From NCBI GenBank assembly GCA_903822435.1, contig CAIJPE010000342.1:1-44897 (forward strand): a stretch of 44,897 nt of DNA. Reading direction: 5' to 3'. A program made the translations under genes and the position numbers. This document shows positions 1-14,021 of this stretch, piece after piece. The notes under the pieces were generated by a model. The model was given only the letters and a program-made list of their open reading frames with translations, was not told where the DNA came from and did not search any database. Origin of the DNA: an uncultured beta proteobacterium (GTDB taxonomy: Bacteria > Pseudomonadota > Gammaproteobacteria > Burkholderiales > Burkholderiaceae_C). How positions within the stretch are numbered: the stretch's first letter is position 1; each line of letters begins with the position of its first letter.

Positions 1-196
1 GGGCCACGTGCACCGCATCGCGCGCGGCGGCGTGGGCGGCGGCAAAGCGCAACAGCTCGGCCGTGGGCAGGCTGTCACCCGAGCGGCCCAGGGCGATGCG
101 CGCGGGCGTGTGGCGGCGCAGGGCCGACCAGGGATCGGCGGCAACCGGGCTGCCTGGGGGGGGCAGGGGCGCCAGCCCGTCGGATGGAGGGCGCAT
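1..196 (-). CDS. eutC: Ethanolamine ammonia-lyase small subunit EutC (N-terminal part; cut by window edge)
   Basis: EutC is the light chain of adenosylcobalamin-dependent ethanolamine ammonia-lyase, which turns ethanolamine into acetaldehyde and ammonia. The reading frame opens with an ATG at 194-196 that shares one base with the eutB stop (TGATG), so the two subunits are translationally coupled. About 65 residues are visible. After a Pro-rich start they contain [15 protein letters not shown] and [10 protein letters not shown] followed by HAAARDAVH, which match the conserved N-terminal block of EutC (arginine-rich TPARIALGR, then LPT.ELL.F..AHA.ARDAVH). The rest, including most of the B12-contacting region, lies beyond position 1. 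The family call is confident because eutB is directly upstream. Whether the subunit is intact cannot be judged. Confidence 0.9.
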   Translation of the reverse strand, partial: MRPPSDGLAPLPPPGSPVAADPWSALRRHTPARIALGRSGDSLPTAELLRFAAAHAAARDAVHVA

Positions 197-1596
197 CAGA
201 ACCGGGGCCCCGGCAGCAGCGCGCCGATGCTGGCCGCCAGGGCCGGCTGGTCGGCCGCCGCGCGCAGCGAGCCGTCGGCATCGGTGATGCCCATGGCCTG
301 CAGCCAGGCTTCGAACTCGGGCGCCCGCTTCAGGCCCAGCAGCCGGCGCACGAACAGCGCGTCGTGGAACGAGGTGCTCTGGTAGTTCAGCATCACGTCG
401 TCCGCGCCCGGCACGCCCATCATGAAGTTCAGGCCGCAACTGGCCAGCAGCACCAGCAGGGTGTCGGTGTCGTCGGAATCGGCTTCGGCATGGTTGGTGT
501 AGCAGATGTCGCAGCCCATGGGCAGGCCCAGCAGCTTGCCGCAGAAGTGGTCCTCCAGGCCGGCACGAACGATCTGCTTGCCGTCGTACAGGTACTCGGG
601 CCCGATGAAGCCCACCACGGTGTTCACCAGCAGCGGCTCGTAGCGGCGGGCCACCGCGTAGGCCCGTGCTTCCAGCGTCTGCTGGTCGACGTTGTGGTGT
701 GCCCCGGCCGACAGCGCGCTGCCCTGGCCGGTCTCGAAGTACATGACATTGCGCCCCACGGTGCCGCGGCCCAGGGCCAGGGCGGCGGCACGGGCTTCAT
801 CCAGCAGCGCCAGGCTGATGCCGAAGCTGCGGTTGGTGCCCTCGGTGCCGGCCACCGACTGGAAGACTAGGTCGACCGGCGCACCCTGCTCGATGGCCTG
901 CAGCGTGTTGGTGACGTGGGTGAGCACGCAGCTCTGGGTGGGGATGGCGTGGCGCTGGATGAGGTCGTCCAGGAGGTGCAGCATCTGCACCAGCGCAGGC
1001 ACGCTGTCGGCCGCGGGGTTGATGCCGATGACCGCATCGCCCGCGGCGTACATCAGGCCATCGACGATGCTCGCAGCGATGCCGGCAGGGCTGTCGGCGG
1101 GGTGGTTGGGCTGCAGGCGCACGGCCAGGTGCCCGGGCAGGCCCAGGGTGTTGCGAAAGCGCGTGACCACCCGGCAGCGCGCGGCCACGTTCATGAGGTC
1201 CTGGTTGCGCATGAGCTTGCTGACGGCAGCCACCATCTCGGGCGTGAGGCCAGGCGCCAGCGCCTGCAAGACGGCGGTGCCGGCCGAAGCCGAAAGCAGC
1301 CAATCGCGGAAGCCCCCCACCGTGAGATGCGCGACCGGCGCGAACGCGGTGGCATCGTGGCTGTCCACGATCAACCGGGTGACTTCATCGGCTTCGTAAG
1401 GCACCAGGGCCTGCTGCACGAAGGTGGCCAGCGGCAGGTCGGCCAGGGCCTCGCGGGCAGCGACGCGCTCCTGCGCGCTGGCCGCCGCGATGCCGGCCAG
1501 TTCGTCGCCCGAACGGGCCGGCGTGGCCTTGGCCATCAGCTCGGCCAGGCTGCCGAAGGTGTAGCGGCGGTTGCCGGCGGTAGCGTGGAAACCCAT
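196..1596 (-). CDS. eutB: Ethanolamine ammonia-lyase large subunit EutB
   Basis: This is the catalytic heavy chain of ethanolamine ammonia-lyase, a TIM-barrel, B12-dependent radical enzyme. At 466 residues it is close to the usual length of about 450-460. Conserved stretches seen in order are [13 protein letters not shown] near the N terminus, [117 protein letters not shown] and [19 protein letters not shown]. These are signature EutB segments and show no gap. The ATG at 1596 follows the stop of the AEP-type permease gene by only 4 nt, so eutB reads as the fourth gene of the transporter operon. That differs from the usual settings beside an ethanolamine permease (eat) or a microcompartment operon. 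Substrate in this context is inferred from the family only. Confidence 0.95.
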   Translation of the reverse strand: MGFHATAGNRRYTFGSLAELMAKATPARSGDELAGIAAASAQERVAAREALADLPLATFVQQALVPYEADEVTRLIVDSHDATAFAPVAHLTVGGFRDWLLSASAGTAVLQALAPGLTPEMVAAVSKLMRNQDLMNVAARCRVVTRFRNTLGLPGHLAVRLQPNHPADSPAGIAASIVDGLMYAAGDAVIGINPAADSVPALVQMLHLLDDLIQRHAIPTQSCVLTHVTNTLQAIEQGAPVDLVFQSVAGTEGTNRSFGISLALLDEARAAALALGRGTVGRNVMYFETGQGSALSAGAHHNVDQQTLEARAYAVARRYEPLLVNTVVGFIGPEYLYDGKQIVRAGLEDHFCGKLLGLPMGCDICYTNHAEADSDDTDTLLVLLASCGLNFMMGVPGADDVMLNYQSTSFHDALFVRRLLGLKRAPEFEAWLQAMGITDADGSLRAAADQPALAASIGALLPGPRF

Positions 1597-1600
1597 GGTC

Positions 1601-3291
1601 TCAGGCCCGCCAGGCCTGGGTTCGGCGGCTCAGCCAACGGCCCAAGGCCACGAAAAGGAACATCGCAACACTGGACACCGCCGTGATCAGCACGGCCATG
1701 GCGGCCGCGGCACCGGTCTCGCCCGCCTCGTCCAGGTTGAGGATGGCGATCGAAGCGACCTTGGTTTCGGGGGCATAGAGAAACACCACGGCAGAGATCG
1801 TCGTCATCGCGTTGATGAAGAAGTATCGCGCGATATCCAACAGCGCAGGCGCGCACAAGGGCATCGTCACGCGCCGGAAGGTGCGCCACCAGGGCACCTT
1901 GAGCGAAGCGCCCACGGCCTCGAATTCGGCATCCAGCGCCTTCAGCGCCGTGACGGCCGTGAGGTGGCCCGTGGTGTAGAAATGCACGATGGTGCACAGG
2001 GTCAGCAGCGCCATCGAGTGGTACAGCAGGCCCAGCGGGTTGCCCGGCGCATTGAAGAAGAAGATATAGCCCAGGCCGAGCACCAGGCCCGGCACCGCCA
2101 TCGGCAGCATGGCCAGCAGGCGCACCGCCGAACGCAAGGCCGCAGGGGCCGGGCTCTTCTCGGCCAGGTAGGCGCCCGAAAAGACCAGAAACGTGCCGAA
2201 GACGGCCGTGCCGGCGGCCATCTCCAGGCTGTTGACGAAGCCCTCGCCCACCTCGGCATCCACCAGGCCCATCAGGTAGTGCCGCCAGCTTGGGTGCAGG
2301 TTGTAGGGCCACAGCGTGGCGAACGAGGCGAACAGCGCCATGCCCAGCACCGCCAGCACCAGCGCCGCCACCACGGCGCAGTAGGCAGTGAGCATGCCGT
2401 TGCGCCAGGCCGAAGGCCGCGGCCGCAGCGGCACGGCCCGGGCCCCCAGCATGGCCGCCTGCCGCGCGCTGACCAGGCGGTCCACGCCGAAGGTGAACAG
2501 CGCCGGGGCCAGCAGCACGATGGCCACCACCGCCCCGCGCTGAAAGTCCTGCTGGCCGATGACGAGCTTGAAGACATCGGTGGCCAGCACGTTGAAGTTG
2601 CCGCCGATCACCTTGGGAATGCCGAAGTCGGTCAGCACCAGCGTGAAGGCCACAAGCGCCGCCGAGATCAGGCCGTAGCGGGCCCCGGGCAGCGTGATGG
2701 TGACGAAGCGCCGCCAGGCGCGGGTGCCCATGGCGTCGGCCGCTTCGTACAGGCGGGCGTCGGCCGCACCCAGGGCGGTGATCAGGATCATCAGCACGTG
2801 CGGGAACACGGCGAAGCATTCGGCCATCACGATGCCCGGGGCGCCATAGACCGATTCAGCGCCCAACCACCCCAGCAGGCCCTTGAGCACCCCCTGGTTG
2901 CCGAACCAGTAGATGAGCGAAATGGCCGCCAGAAGCGAAGGCGCCAGCAGCGGCAGCAGCGTGATGGCCCGCAGCAGGGCCTTGGCGCGCATGTCACTGC
3001 GTTGCAGGGCATAGGCGAACACGAAGGCGCCCGGCACCGTGACCAGCGTGACCAGCAGCGACACGCCCAGGCTGTGCAGCACCGAATCGCGCAGGGCGGG
3101 TGTGGCGGCATAGGCGACGAAGTTGGCCGCACCCGCGAATCGGCCCTGCGCGTCCTGCAGCGCCTGCTGCAGGATCGCCAGCAAGGGCGCGACCAGGAAG
3201 GCCAGCAGCAGCGCCAGGACGCCCACCAGGGCTGCAGCGGCCCACCATTGCGCGGGGTCGGCACGCAGGCGCAGGGCCTGCGCCTGCGTGC

Positions 3292-3295
<4 letters not shown>
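1601..3295 (-). CDS. phnU2: Fused two-domain ABC permease, 2-aminoethylphosphonate type (PhnU2/AepW-like)
   Basis: This is an inner-membrane permease of 564 residues with two binding-protein-dependent transport domains in one chain, as in the FbpB-like permeases and the family annotated as putative AEP permease (TIGR03262). The first hydrophobic helix (AAALVGVLALLLAFLVAPLL) begins near residue 14. Each half has about six membrane segments. The EAA-type cytoplasmic loops are recognisable as EAADAMGTRAWRRFVTITLP in the first half and EAVGASLKVPWWRTFRRVTM in the second. The chosen ATG (MSTQAQALR, at 3295) overlaps the ATPase stop by ATGA; the reading frame also runs upstream but there it is antisense to nothing else and lies inside the ATPase gene. 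It follows the ATPase and precedes eutB. Substrate is inferred from the AEP-type binding protein in the same operon. Confidence 0.85.
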
Positions 3296-4353
<1,058 letters not shown>

Positions 4354-4379
4354 GGGGCGCAGGCTGCAGGCGGTGCCGC

Positions 4380-8288
<3,909 letters not shown>

Positions 8289-8316
8289 GCCGACGGACAT
8301 CCATGGAGCCCCCGGC

Positions 8317-8880
8317 GTGCTGAGCATCGACGACATCGAAACCCTGTTCCGGCAGCGCGGTGCCGAGCAATACAGCGGCGAGCCCGTGACGCAGCTGGAG
8401 CACGCGCTGCAGGCCGCGGCGCTGGCCGAAGCCGAGGGCGCCGACGACGAGCTCGTCACCGCCGCGCTGCTGCACGACCTGGGCCATCTGCTGCAGGAGC
8501 TGGGCCCCACGCCCACCCTTCGCGGCGTGGACGACCTGCACCAGAGGGTCGCCCTGCCCTTCCTGCGCGGGCTGCTGCCGGCGCGCGTGCTGGGCGCGAT
8601 CCAGCTGCACGTCGACGCCAAGCGCTATCTGTGCGCGACGCGCCCGGGCTATCAGGGCGCGCTGTCGGCCGACTCCATCCGCAGCCTCCAACTGCAAGGC
8701 GGCGTGTTCGATGCGCCCGCCGCGGCAGCCTTCATGGCGCAGCCTGGCGCAGCCGACGCCATCCGGCTGCGGCTGTGGGACGACCAGGCCAAGGCCGCCG
8801 GCCATGCCACGCCCCCGCTGGCGCATTACCTGGCGCGTGCCCGGCGCTGCGCCACCCCCATCCAGGAGCACGTGGCATGA
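8317..8880 (+). CDS. PhnZ-like HD-domain oxygenase (phosphonate-operon HD protein, TIGR03276 type)
   Basis: This 187-residue protein belongs to the HD-fold family found in phosphonate operons, which includes PhnZ, a mixed-valence di-iron oxygenase that cleaves the C-P bond of 1-hydroxy-2-aminoethylphosphonate to glycine and phosphate. Residues Y19, E22, H29, H53, D54, H75, H98, K102, S120, R152 and D155 correspond, with a constant offset of five and then six, to the PhnZ active-site residues as I remember them (Y24, E27, H34, H58, D59, H80, H104, K108, S126, R158, D161). The active site therefore looks complete. The GTG at 8317 follows a GGAG site; no in-frame ATG fits. The stop overlaps the next gene by ATGA. 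The hydroxylase partner PhnY* is not in the window. Confidence 0.88.
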   Translation: MLSIDDIETLFRQRGAEQYSGEPVTQLEHALQAAALAEAEGADDELVTAALLHDLGHLLQELGPTPTLRGVDDLHQRVALPFLRGLLPARVLGAIQLHVDAKRYLCATRPGYQGALSADSIRSLQLQGGVFDAPAAAAFMAQPGAADAIRLRLWDDQAKAAGHATPPLAHYLARARRCATPIQEHVA

Positions 8881-9860
8881 AGGTCTGCATCGTGGGGGCC
8901 GGCGCCATCGGCGGCTTCATCGGCACCCGGCTGGCCGCGGCCGGGGCGGCCGAGGTCACGGCACTCGCCCGCGGCGCCACGCTGGCGGCCCTGCGCACGC
9001 AAGGATGGCGGCTGCGCACTGGCGAGCAACTGTTGCAGGCGCCGGCGCGCGCCAGCGACCAGCCGGCCGAGCTGGGTGAACAAGACCTCGTGATCATCGC
9101 CGTCAAGGGCCCGGCCCTGGCGGCCGTGGCGCAGCAGATCGGCCCGCTGCTGGGGCCCCGCACGATGGTGCTGCCGGCCATGAACGGCGTGCCCTGGTGG
9201 TTCTGCCAGGGGCTGGAAGGCGTGGGCTCGGGCCCGCTGGAGAGCGTGGACCCCGGCGGCACGATCGCAGCGGCCATCGCGGCCGAGCGCGTCATCGGCT
9301 GCGTGGTGCACGTGGCCACCTCCACACCCGAGCCTGGCCTGGTGCTGCACAAGATGGGCCAGAGCCTGATCATCGGCGAGCCCGCGGGGGGCCGCAGCGA
9401 GCGCGTGCAGCGCGTGTCCGAGGTGCTGCAGTCCGCCGGATTCGAGGTCACGCCGTCCGAGCGGGTGCGCCATGCCATCTGGTACAAGCTCTGGGGCAAC
9501 ATGACCATGAACCCGGTCTCGGCCCTCACCGGCGCCACGGTCGACCGGGTGCTCGCCGACCCCCTGGTGCGCAGCTTGTGCACCTCGGCCATGTCCGAAG
9601 CCGCGGCCATCGGCGCCCGCATCGGCTGCCGCATCGAGCAGACGCCGCAGGACCGCCACGTGATCACGGCCACGCTGGGCGCCTTCAAGACCTCGATGCT
9701 GCAGGACGTGGAAAACGGCCGGGCCATCGAACTCGACGCGCTGGTGGGCGCGGTGCGCGAAATCGGCCAGCGCCTGGGCGAAGCCACCCCCACCATCGAC
9801 GCCCTGCTGGGCCTCACGCGGCTGTTTGGCCGCGTGCGCGGCCTGTACCCGCCGGCCTGA
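8877..9860 (+). CDS. Ketopantoate reductase (PanE/ApbA) family oxidoreductase
   Basis: This NADPH-dependent reductase of 327 residues has the N-terminal Rossmann motif VGAGAIGGFIGTRLA (residues 5-19) and ends in the all-helical C-terminal domain seen in KVWGNMTMNPVSALTG-like WYKLWGNMTMNPVSALTGAT and MLQDVENGRAIELDALVGAV. The Lys of AIWYKLWGN is the expected catalytic residue in the family. It is coupled by ATGA overlap to the HD oxygenase and is the last gene of the phosphonate operon. A role in pantothenate synthesis is therefore doubtful. Reduction of a 2-oxo compound arising in phosphonate or C2 metabolism is a guess from context. It ends 4 nt before the convergent diguanylate cyclase gene. 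Confidence 0.85.
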   Translation: MKVCIVGAGAIGGFIGTRLAAAGAAEVTALARGATLAALRTQGWRLRTGEQLLQAPARASDQPAELGEQDLVIIAVKGPALAAVAQQIGPLLGPRTMVLPAMNGVPWWFCQGLEGVGSGPLESVDPGGTIAAAIAAERVIGCVVHVATSTPEPGLVLHKMGQSLIIGEPAGGRSERVQRVSEVLQSAGFEVTPSERVRHAIWYKLWGNMTMNPVSALTGATVDRVLADPLVRSLCTSAMSEAAAIGARIGCRIEQTPQDRHVITATLGAFKTSMLQDVENGRAIELDALVGAVREIGQRLGEATPTIDALLGLTRLFGRVRGLYPPA

Positions 9861-9864
9861 GCCC

Positions 9865-10989
9865 TCAGGCCACGGCCACGCGGTCGCGGCCGGACTGCTT
9901 GGCGCGGTACAGCGCCGCATCGGCCGCGGCGATCAGGCTGGCGCCGTCGTCACCGGGCCTGCGCGCGGCCACGCCGGCCGAGACGGTGATGCTGGCGATC
10001 ACCTCCTGGGTGCCGCGCTTCCTGATCTTCGTGGCCCGAACCAGGCTGCAGATGACCTCGGCCAGCTGCTTGGCCTGCGTGGCCGTGGAGGCCCGCATCA
10101 GCACCGCGAACTCTTCGCCACCGATGCGGGCGGCCACCATGTTCGGCCCGTTGGCCACGCGGGCCAGGGTCTGCCCCAAGGTCTCGATGACCGTGTCGCC
10201 GACCGGGTGGCCATGCGTGTCGTTCACCCGCTTGAAGTGGTCGATGTCCAGGATCACCAGGCAGGGCGTGAGCCCCTGGGCGTTCTGGGAGGCCAGGGCT
10301 TCGCGCAGCGCTTCGTCGAAGCCCTTGCGATTGCGCAGGCGGCTCAGCGCATCGGTCACGGCTTCCACGCGCGAGCGCTCCAGCGCCTCGCGCAGCTGCA
10401 CGATCTGCTCCTGGCTCTGGGCCACCGAGCTTTCCAGCTCGGCCACCACGGTCTGCATGTGCGCCGTGCCGCCGGCCACCTCCGACAGGTGCGGCGACAG
10501 CGATGCGGCGGGAGAGGCCGCATCCTGTTCTTCCAGGGCCTTGCTCAGGTCGGCCAGCTGGGTGCCGTAGGCGCGGGCACTCTTGCCGGTGCGGGACGCC
10601 GACGCGGCCACATCGGACATCACGCGCTGGAAGTCCTTGCGCACGGTGTCGGTGGCCAGTTCATCGGCCGGCGCCACATGCTCGCGGAACAGGTGCGCCA
10701 GGGTATGGGGTTTCAGGCGGGGCTCGACCTGCTTGGCCTGCTGCACGGCTTCGGTCAGGCGCGGGTTGATGCCCGCCAGGTGCTCGTAGAAGACGGCGAA
10801 GGTGGCCGGGTTGAAAGGCGCGTCGTGCTGGCTCATCTCGGCGATGACGAGCTTGAGCAGCGCAACGCTCTCTTCCCGCGTCTGCGCGTACTGGGGCATC
10901 ATGGGCAACGGGAGGCCGGGCGAGGCAGCCGGCTCGGGCACGGGCTCGGGCACGGGCGGCTTCATTGAATTTGATGATGCGACAAGCAT
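9865..10989 (-). CDS. Diguanylate cyclase (GGEEF)
   Basis: This predicted cyclic-di-GMP synthase has about 375 residues and no clear membrane segment, so it is probably cytoplasmic. After a Pro/Glu-rich start with two PVPEP-like repeats, a helical region (LKLVIAEMSQHDAPFNPATF onward, about residues 40-200) leads through a coiled-coil-like linker (ELESSVAQSQEQIVQLREAL) into the GGDEF domain. That domain shows DALSRLRNRKGF, LVILDIDHFKRVNDTHGHPV and the active loop RIGGEEF. The inhibitory RxxD site is absent (GPNM at that position), so feedback inhibition by product is not expected. The ATG at 10989 is preferred for a GGAAG ribosome site; ATG 10965 is an alternative. It lies 14 nt downstream of the GGDEF/EAL gene and is likely co-transcribed. 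Confidence 0.88.
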   Translation of the reverse strand: MLVASSNSMKPPVPEPVPEPAASPGLPLPMMPQYAQTREESVALLKLVIAEMSQHDAPFNPATFAVFYEHLAGINPRLTEAVQQAKQVEPRLKPHTLAHLFREHVAPADELATDTVRKDFQRVMSDVAASASRTGKSARAYGTQLADLSKALEEQDAASPAASLSPHLSEVAGGTAHMQTVVAELESSVAQSQEQIVQLREALERSRVEAVTDALSRLRNRKGFDEALREALASQNAQGLTPCLVILDIDHFKRVNDTHGHPVGDTVIETLGQTLARVANGPNMVAARIGGEEFAVLMRASTATQAKQLAEVICSLVRATKIRKRGTQEVIASITVSAGVAARRPGDDGASLIAAADAALYRAKQSGRDRVAVA

Positions 10990-11003
10990 AAGGTCTTCCA
11001 GCC

Positions 11004-13460
11004 CTATGCGACCCATGTCCGGTCGCTCGCAATCCCCTCCACAGCGAGAAAGTTGCGCACCGGAGCCGGCTGCGGCAAGGAAACAAATCTTTGGGATAGG
11101 CCCTGTGCGGGCACGTCACGGCGCCGGGCCAGCCACGCCTGCAGGTCAGCCAAGGGCATGGGCCGCGCCAGCAGATAGCCCTGGACGGCATCGCATCCCG
11201 CCTCGTGCAGCACCGCGAGCTGGGCCGCTTCCTCGACGCCTTCGGCCACCGTGCCCATGCCCATGGTGCGGGCCATCTCCACGATGGCCCGCACGAGGGC
11301 CCGGGCATCGTCGCGGGCCATGATCTCCAGCACGAAGGCGCGGTCGATCTTCAGCGTGTCGAAGGGGAAGCGCAGCAAGTAGGCCAGCGAAGAATAGCCC
11401 GTGCCGAAGTCGTCCAGCGCAATGCCCACGCCCAGTTCGCGAAGCCCGTGCAGGTTGGCCAGGGCCACGGGCACGGCGTCCATGAAGAGCGACTCGGTGA
11501 TCTCCACCTTCAGCCTTTGGGCGGGCAGCCGCGAGCGTGCCAGGGCCAGCGCCACGCTGGCCAGGAAGTCCTCGCGCATGAGCTGGGCCGGCGATGCATT
11601 GACCGACACCGCCACCGTCGCCGGCAACGCCATGGCGCCCGTGCAGGCCAGCTCCAGCACCCAGTTGCCGATGGCGTTGATCTGCCCGGATTCCTCGGCC
11701 ACGGCAATGAACTCGGCCGGCGAGATCGATCCCAGGCTCGGGTGCTGCCAGCGCAACAGCACTTCGGCACCCACCACATCGCCGGTCGCGATGTGCACCT
11801 GCGGTTGCCAGGCGAGCGAGAACTCGCCGCGGGCCAGGGCCCCGTGCAGTTCCTGCGCGATCAGCACGCGGCGGCGGTGGCGGTCGCGCAGCCGCTGGGC
11901 GAAGCACTCGAAGCGGCCCCGGCCGCTGTCCTTTGCGGCGTACAGGGCGAGGTCGGCATTCCCCATCAGTTCATCCAGATCGCGGCCATGCGCCGGTGCC
12001 CAGGCCACGCCAACGCTGACACTCATCGGCACGGCGTGGCCATCGACCTCGAAGGGCTCGCACAGCGTGCGCACCAGCCGGCCGGCCAGGGCCTGCACCT
12101 GCTCCGGGTCGTCGGCCGGCTCGGCCACCAGAGCAAATTCGTCGCCGCCCAGCCGAGACGCCAGATCGGCCTGGCGCAGGCCACTGCGCAAGCGCCGGGC
12201 CACCTCCACCAGGACGGCGTCACCCACCGCATGGCCGAAGGTGTCGTTGATCGACTTGAAGTGATCCACGTCCAGGCACAGCAGCGCCACCGTCCGGCCA
12301 TCCTGCAGGGCCTGCCGCACGCGGTCGCGCAGTTGCACCCGGTTGGCCAGCCCCGTCAGGGTGTCGAAGTGCGCCAACTGGGCGAGCCGCTCATGCGATT
12401 CGCGGGCCAGGGTGACGTCGGCAATGACGCCTCGCCAGCCCCCGCTGGCCGCGGTGCCCGCCGTCAGGGGCTTGGCCGTGATCGACCACCAGCGAGGCCC
12501 GTCGGCGGCCTGGATCGGAACGACCAGGTCGCGGAAGGGCCGGCCTTCGGCCATGGCCTGCGCCAGTTCCGCCAGCCGGCTCTGGGGCAGCTGGGCCGGT
12601 GCGCGCCTTGAAAGCACTTCCAGAAGCGTGCTGCCCAGCAAGGCCTCGCGCCCTGTGCCCAGGGCCGCGGCAAGGCGATCGGACACACGCGTGAAGCGGC
12701 CGTCCAGGCCGCATTCCCAGAGCAGGTCGGCCGCGTGTTCCTCGAAGTCGCGCAGCAGCAGGCCCACCAGCTCGCCCTGCCGGCCGGCCTCGCGCTCCGA
12801 CACCAGCCGGGCCGTGTGGATGCGGGCGTTGATGAGCACGCTCAGGCACAGCAGCACGCCATAGACGACGACCATCACCAGCAGCGACGCGTAGACCATG
12901 CCGCCCGCACGGGCCAGCCCCAGCGCCGATCCCAGGGTCATCGGGACGAGGTAGCCGATGGCCGCCTCGGGCACCGAGGCCAGGGCGAAGGCGCCGCCGC
13001 ACATCATCCCCACCACCAGGGTCGACATCAGCAGTTGCTGTTCGTGATGGATCACGGGCAACCAGGCCGCCGTCGCACCGGCCCACAGCACGGCCAGGGA
13101 CACGGCACCGCGCACCGCATGCGTGACGGCCTTGGGGGACACGGCCAGCGGCGGTCGGTTGCGGCGCCGCCACCAGTTGCGCAGGGGGCCCAGGCAGGAC
13201 AGGAGAACAGCCACCAGCCACACCGTCAACGGCCCGGAAGACACGGCGGAACCCAAGCTGGCCGCGAGCATGGCTGCGCCGATGGCGTTGCCCACCATCA
13301 TCAGCGGTGTCAGCCGGCCGATGGACTGCATGTGCCGGGCACGGATGGCCGCACTGTCGGCGTCCAGCGCGTGATAGACGTGGAATTCGCTGCGCCAGAG
13401 GGTGGGCAGCTGGGTCCAGAACCGCGGTGGTGACGCTCCGTGCATGGGCCGGGTTCGCAT
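11004..13460 (-). CDS. Membrane-bound PAS-GGDEF-EAL cyclic-di-GMP protein
   Basis: This is a protein of about 818 residues. The N-terminal part has roughly six membrane helices (residues about 35-215, e.g. LMSTLVVGMMCGGAFALASV), an unnamed membrane sensor. A PAS-like domain follows (DLLWECGLDGRFTRVSDRLA). The GGDEF domain has an intact RLGGDEF and an RxxD inhibitory site (RQAD, five residues before it), so it may be an active, feedback-inhibited cyclase. The EAL domain has EVLLRW in place of EALLRW, with the metal and catalytic positions VSVNASPAQL, EITESLF, DDFGTGYSSL, KIDRAFV and VAEGVEE present, so hydrolysis remains plausible. ATG 13460 (MRTRPMHG) is the preferred start; the frame is open a little further upstream through a TTG. 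Confidence 0.88.
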   Translation of the reverse strand: MRTRPMHGASPPRFWTQLPTLWRSEFHVYHALDADSAAIRARHMQSIGRLTPLMMVGNAIGAAMLAASLGSAVSSGPLTVWLVAVLLSCLGPLRNWWRRRNRPPLAVSPKAVTHAVRGAVSLAVLWAGATAAWLPVIHHEQQLLMSTLVVGMMCGGAFALASVPEAAIGYLVPMTLGSALGLARAGGMVYASLLVMVVVYGVLLCLSVLINARIHTARLVSEREAGRQGELVGLLLRDFEEHAADLLWECGLDGRFTRVSDRLAAALGTGREALLGSTLLEVLSRRAPAQLPQSRLAELAQAMAEGRPFRDLVVPIQAADGPRWWSITAKPLTAGTAASGGWRGVIADVTLARESHERLAQLAHFDTLTGLANRVQLRDRVRQALQDGRTVALLCLDVDHFKSINDTFGHAVGDAVLVEVARRLRSGLRQADLASRLGGDEFALVAEPADDPEQVQALAGRLVRTLCEPFEVDGHAVPMSVSVGVAWAPAHGRDLDELMGNADLALYAAKDSGRGRFECFAQRLRDRHRRRVLIAQELHGALARGEFSLAWQPQVHIATGDVVGAEVLLRWQHPSLGSISPAEFIAVAEESGQINAIGNWVLELACTGAMALPATVAVSVNASPAQLMREDFLASVALALARSRLPAQRLKVEITESLFMDAVPVALANLHGLRELGVGIALDDFGTGYSSLAYLLRFPFDTLKIDRAFVLEIMARDDARALVRAIVEMARTMGMGTVAEGVEEAAQLAVLHEAGCDAVQGYLLARPMPLADLQAWLARRRDVPAQGLSQRFVSLPQPAPVRNFLAVEGIASDRTWVA

Positions 13461-13520
13461 GATCTCGACCACCGGCCCGAACTCCGGGGCACGGCGGGGA
13501 CAAACGCGCAAGTTGATGCG

Positions 13521-13796
13521 TTATCGGCTGGGGGTGCGGCCGGCTTGAGTGCCCGTGCCAGGGCTGTGCAGCGGCCAGCCCGAGGATGCGCGTTGAAGTT
13601 CACGCCACAGGTTGCAGAACCAGGCCTTGGGCATGTTTTGCTTGGTCGCCTCGCGGTACCCCGACTTCATCAGGGCCATGGCCAGCGACTTGTCGGCCCG
13701 GTAGGCCCTTGAGGCGAAGCTCGGCAGCGAACGCGGCCCCGGAATGGGCCCGTCGGGCTCGACGTCGGTGCCGACGCAGATCTCTTGGGCTGGGGT
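13521..13796 (-). pseudogene. Remnant of a DEDDh 3'-5' exonuclease with internal deletions
   Basis: On the minus strand the frame reads TPAQEICVGTDVEPDGPIPG then SLPSFASRAYRADKSL, which resembles the N terminus of a DnaQ-fold exonuclease family (ICV.TDVE.DGPIPG.HSMLSFASAAY.ADK). It then jumps to AMALMKSGYREATKQNMPKAWF, recalling a mid-to-late segment of the same family, and again to FCNLWRELQRA, recalling the extreme C terminus. A full protein would be nearly 200 residues, so two large blocks are missing, yet the frame is kept through both joins. There is no ATG at the beginning. The family comparison is from memory. The remainder of the 13461-14021 gap shows only a ribosome site (AAAGGA) for the next gene. 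Confidence 0.6.
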
Positions 13797-14021
13797 GGGG
13801 TTCAAGCGGTTCGGATGCCCACGGTGGCAATGGCGCGGACTCTCCCGCTGGCCGGTGCCGGTGCGCCCGCCCTTGAAACCCCGGCAGCCGCAGTCACTTG
13901 CCACCGTGGCCAGGGGCGGCTGCACTGCCCGTTCGGGCAGGCCCGGACCACCCGGGCGGCTGATGCGCCGCAGGCTGCGCAAGCCGACCATGCAGGCCTG
14001 CCCAACGCCGAAAGGAATCCC

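Noticed and set aside
10930..10960. Short tandem GGCTCGGGCACG repeat
   Set aside because: It simply encodes the PVPEP repeat at the start of the diguanylate cyclase and has two copies only.
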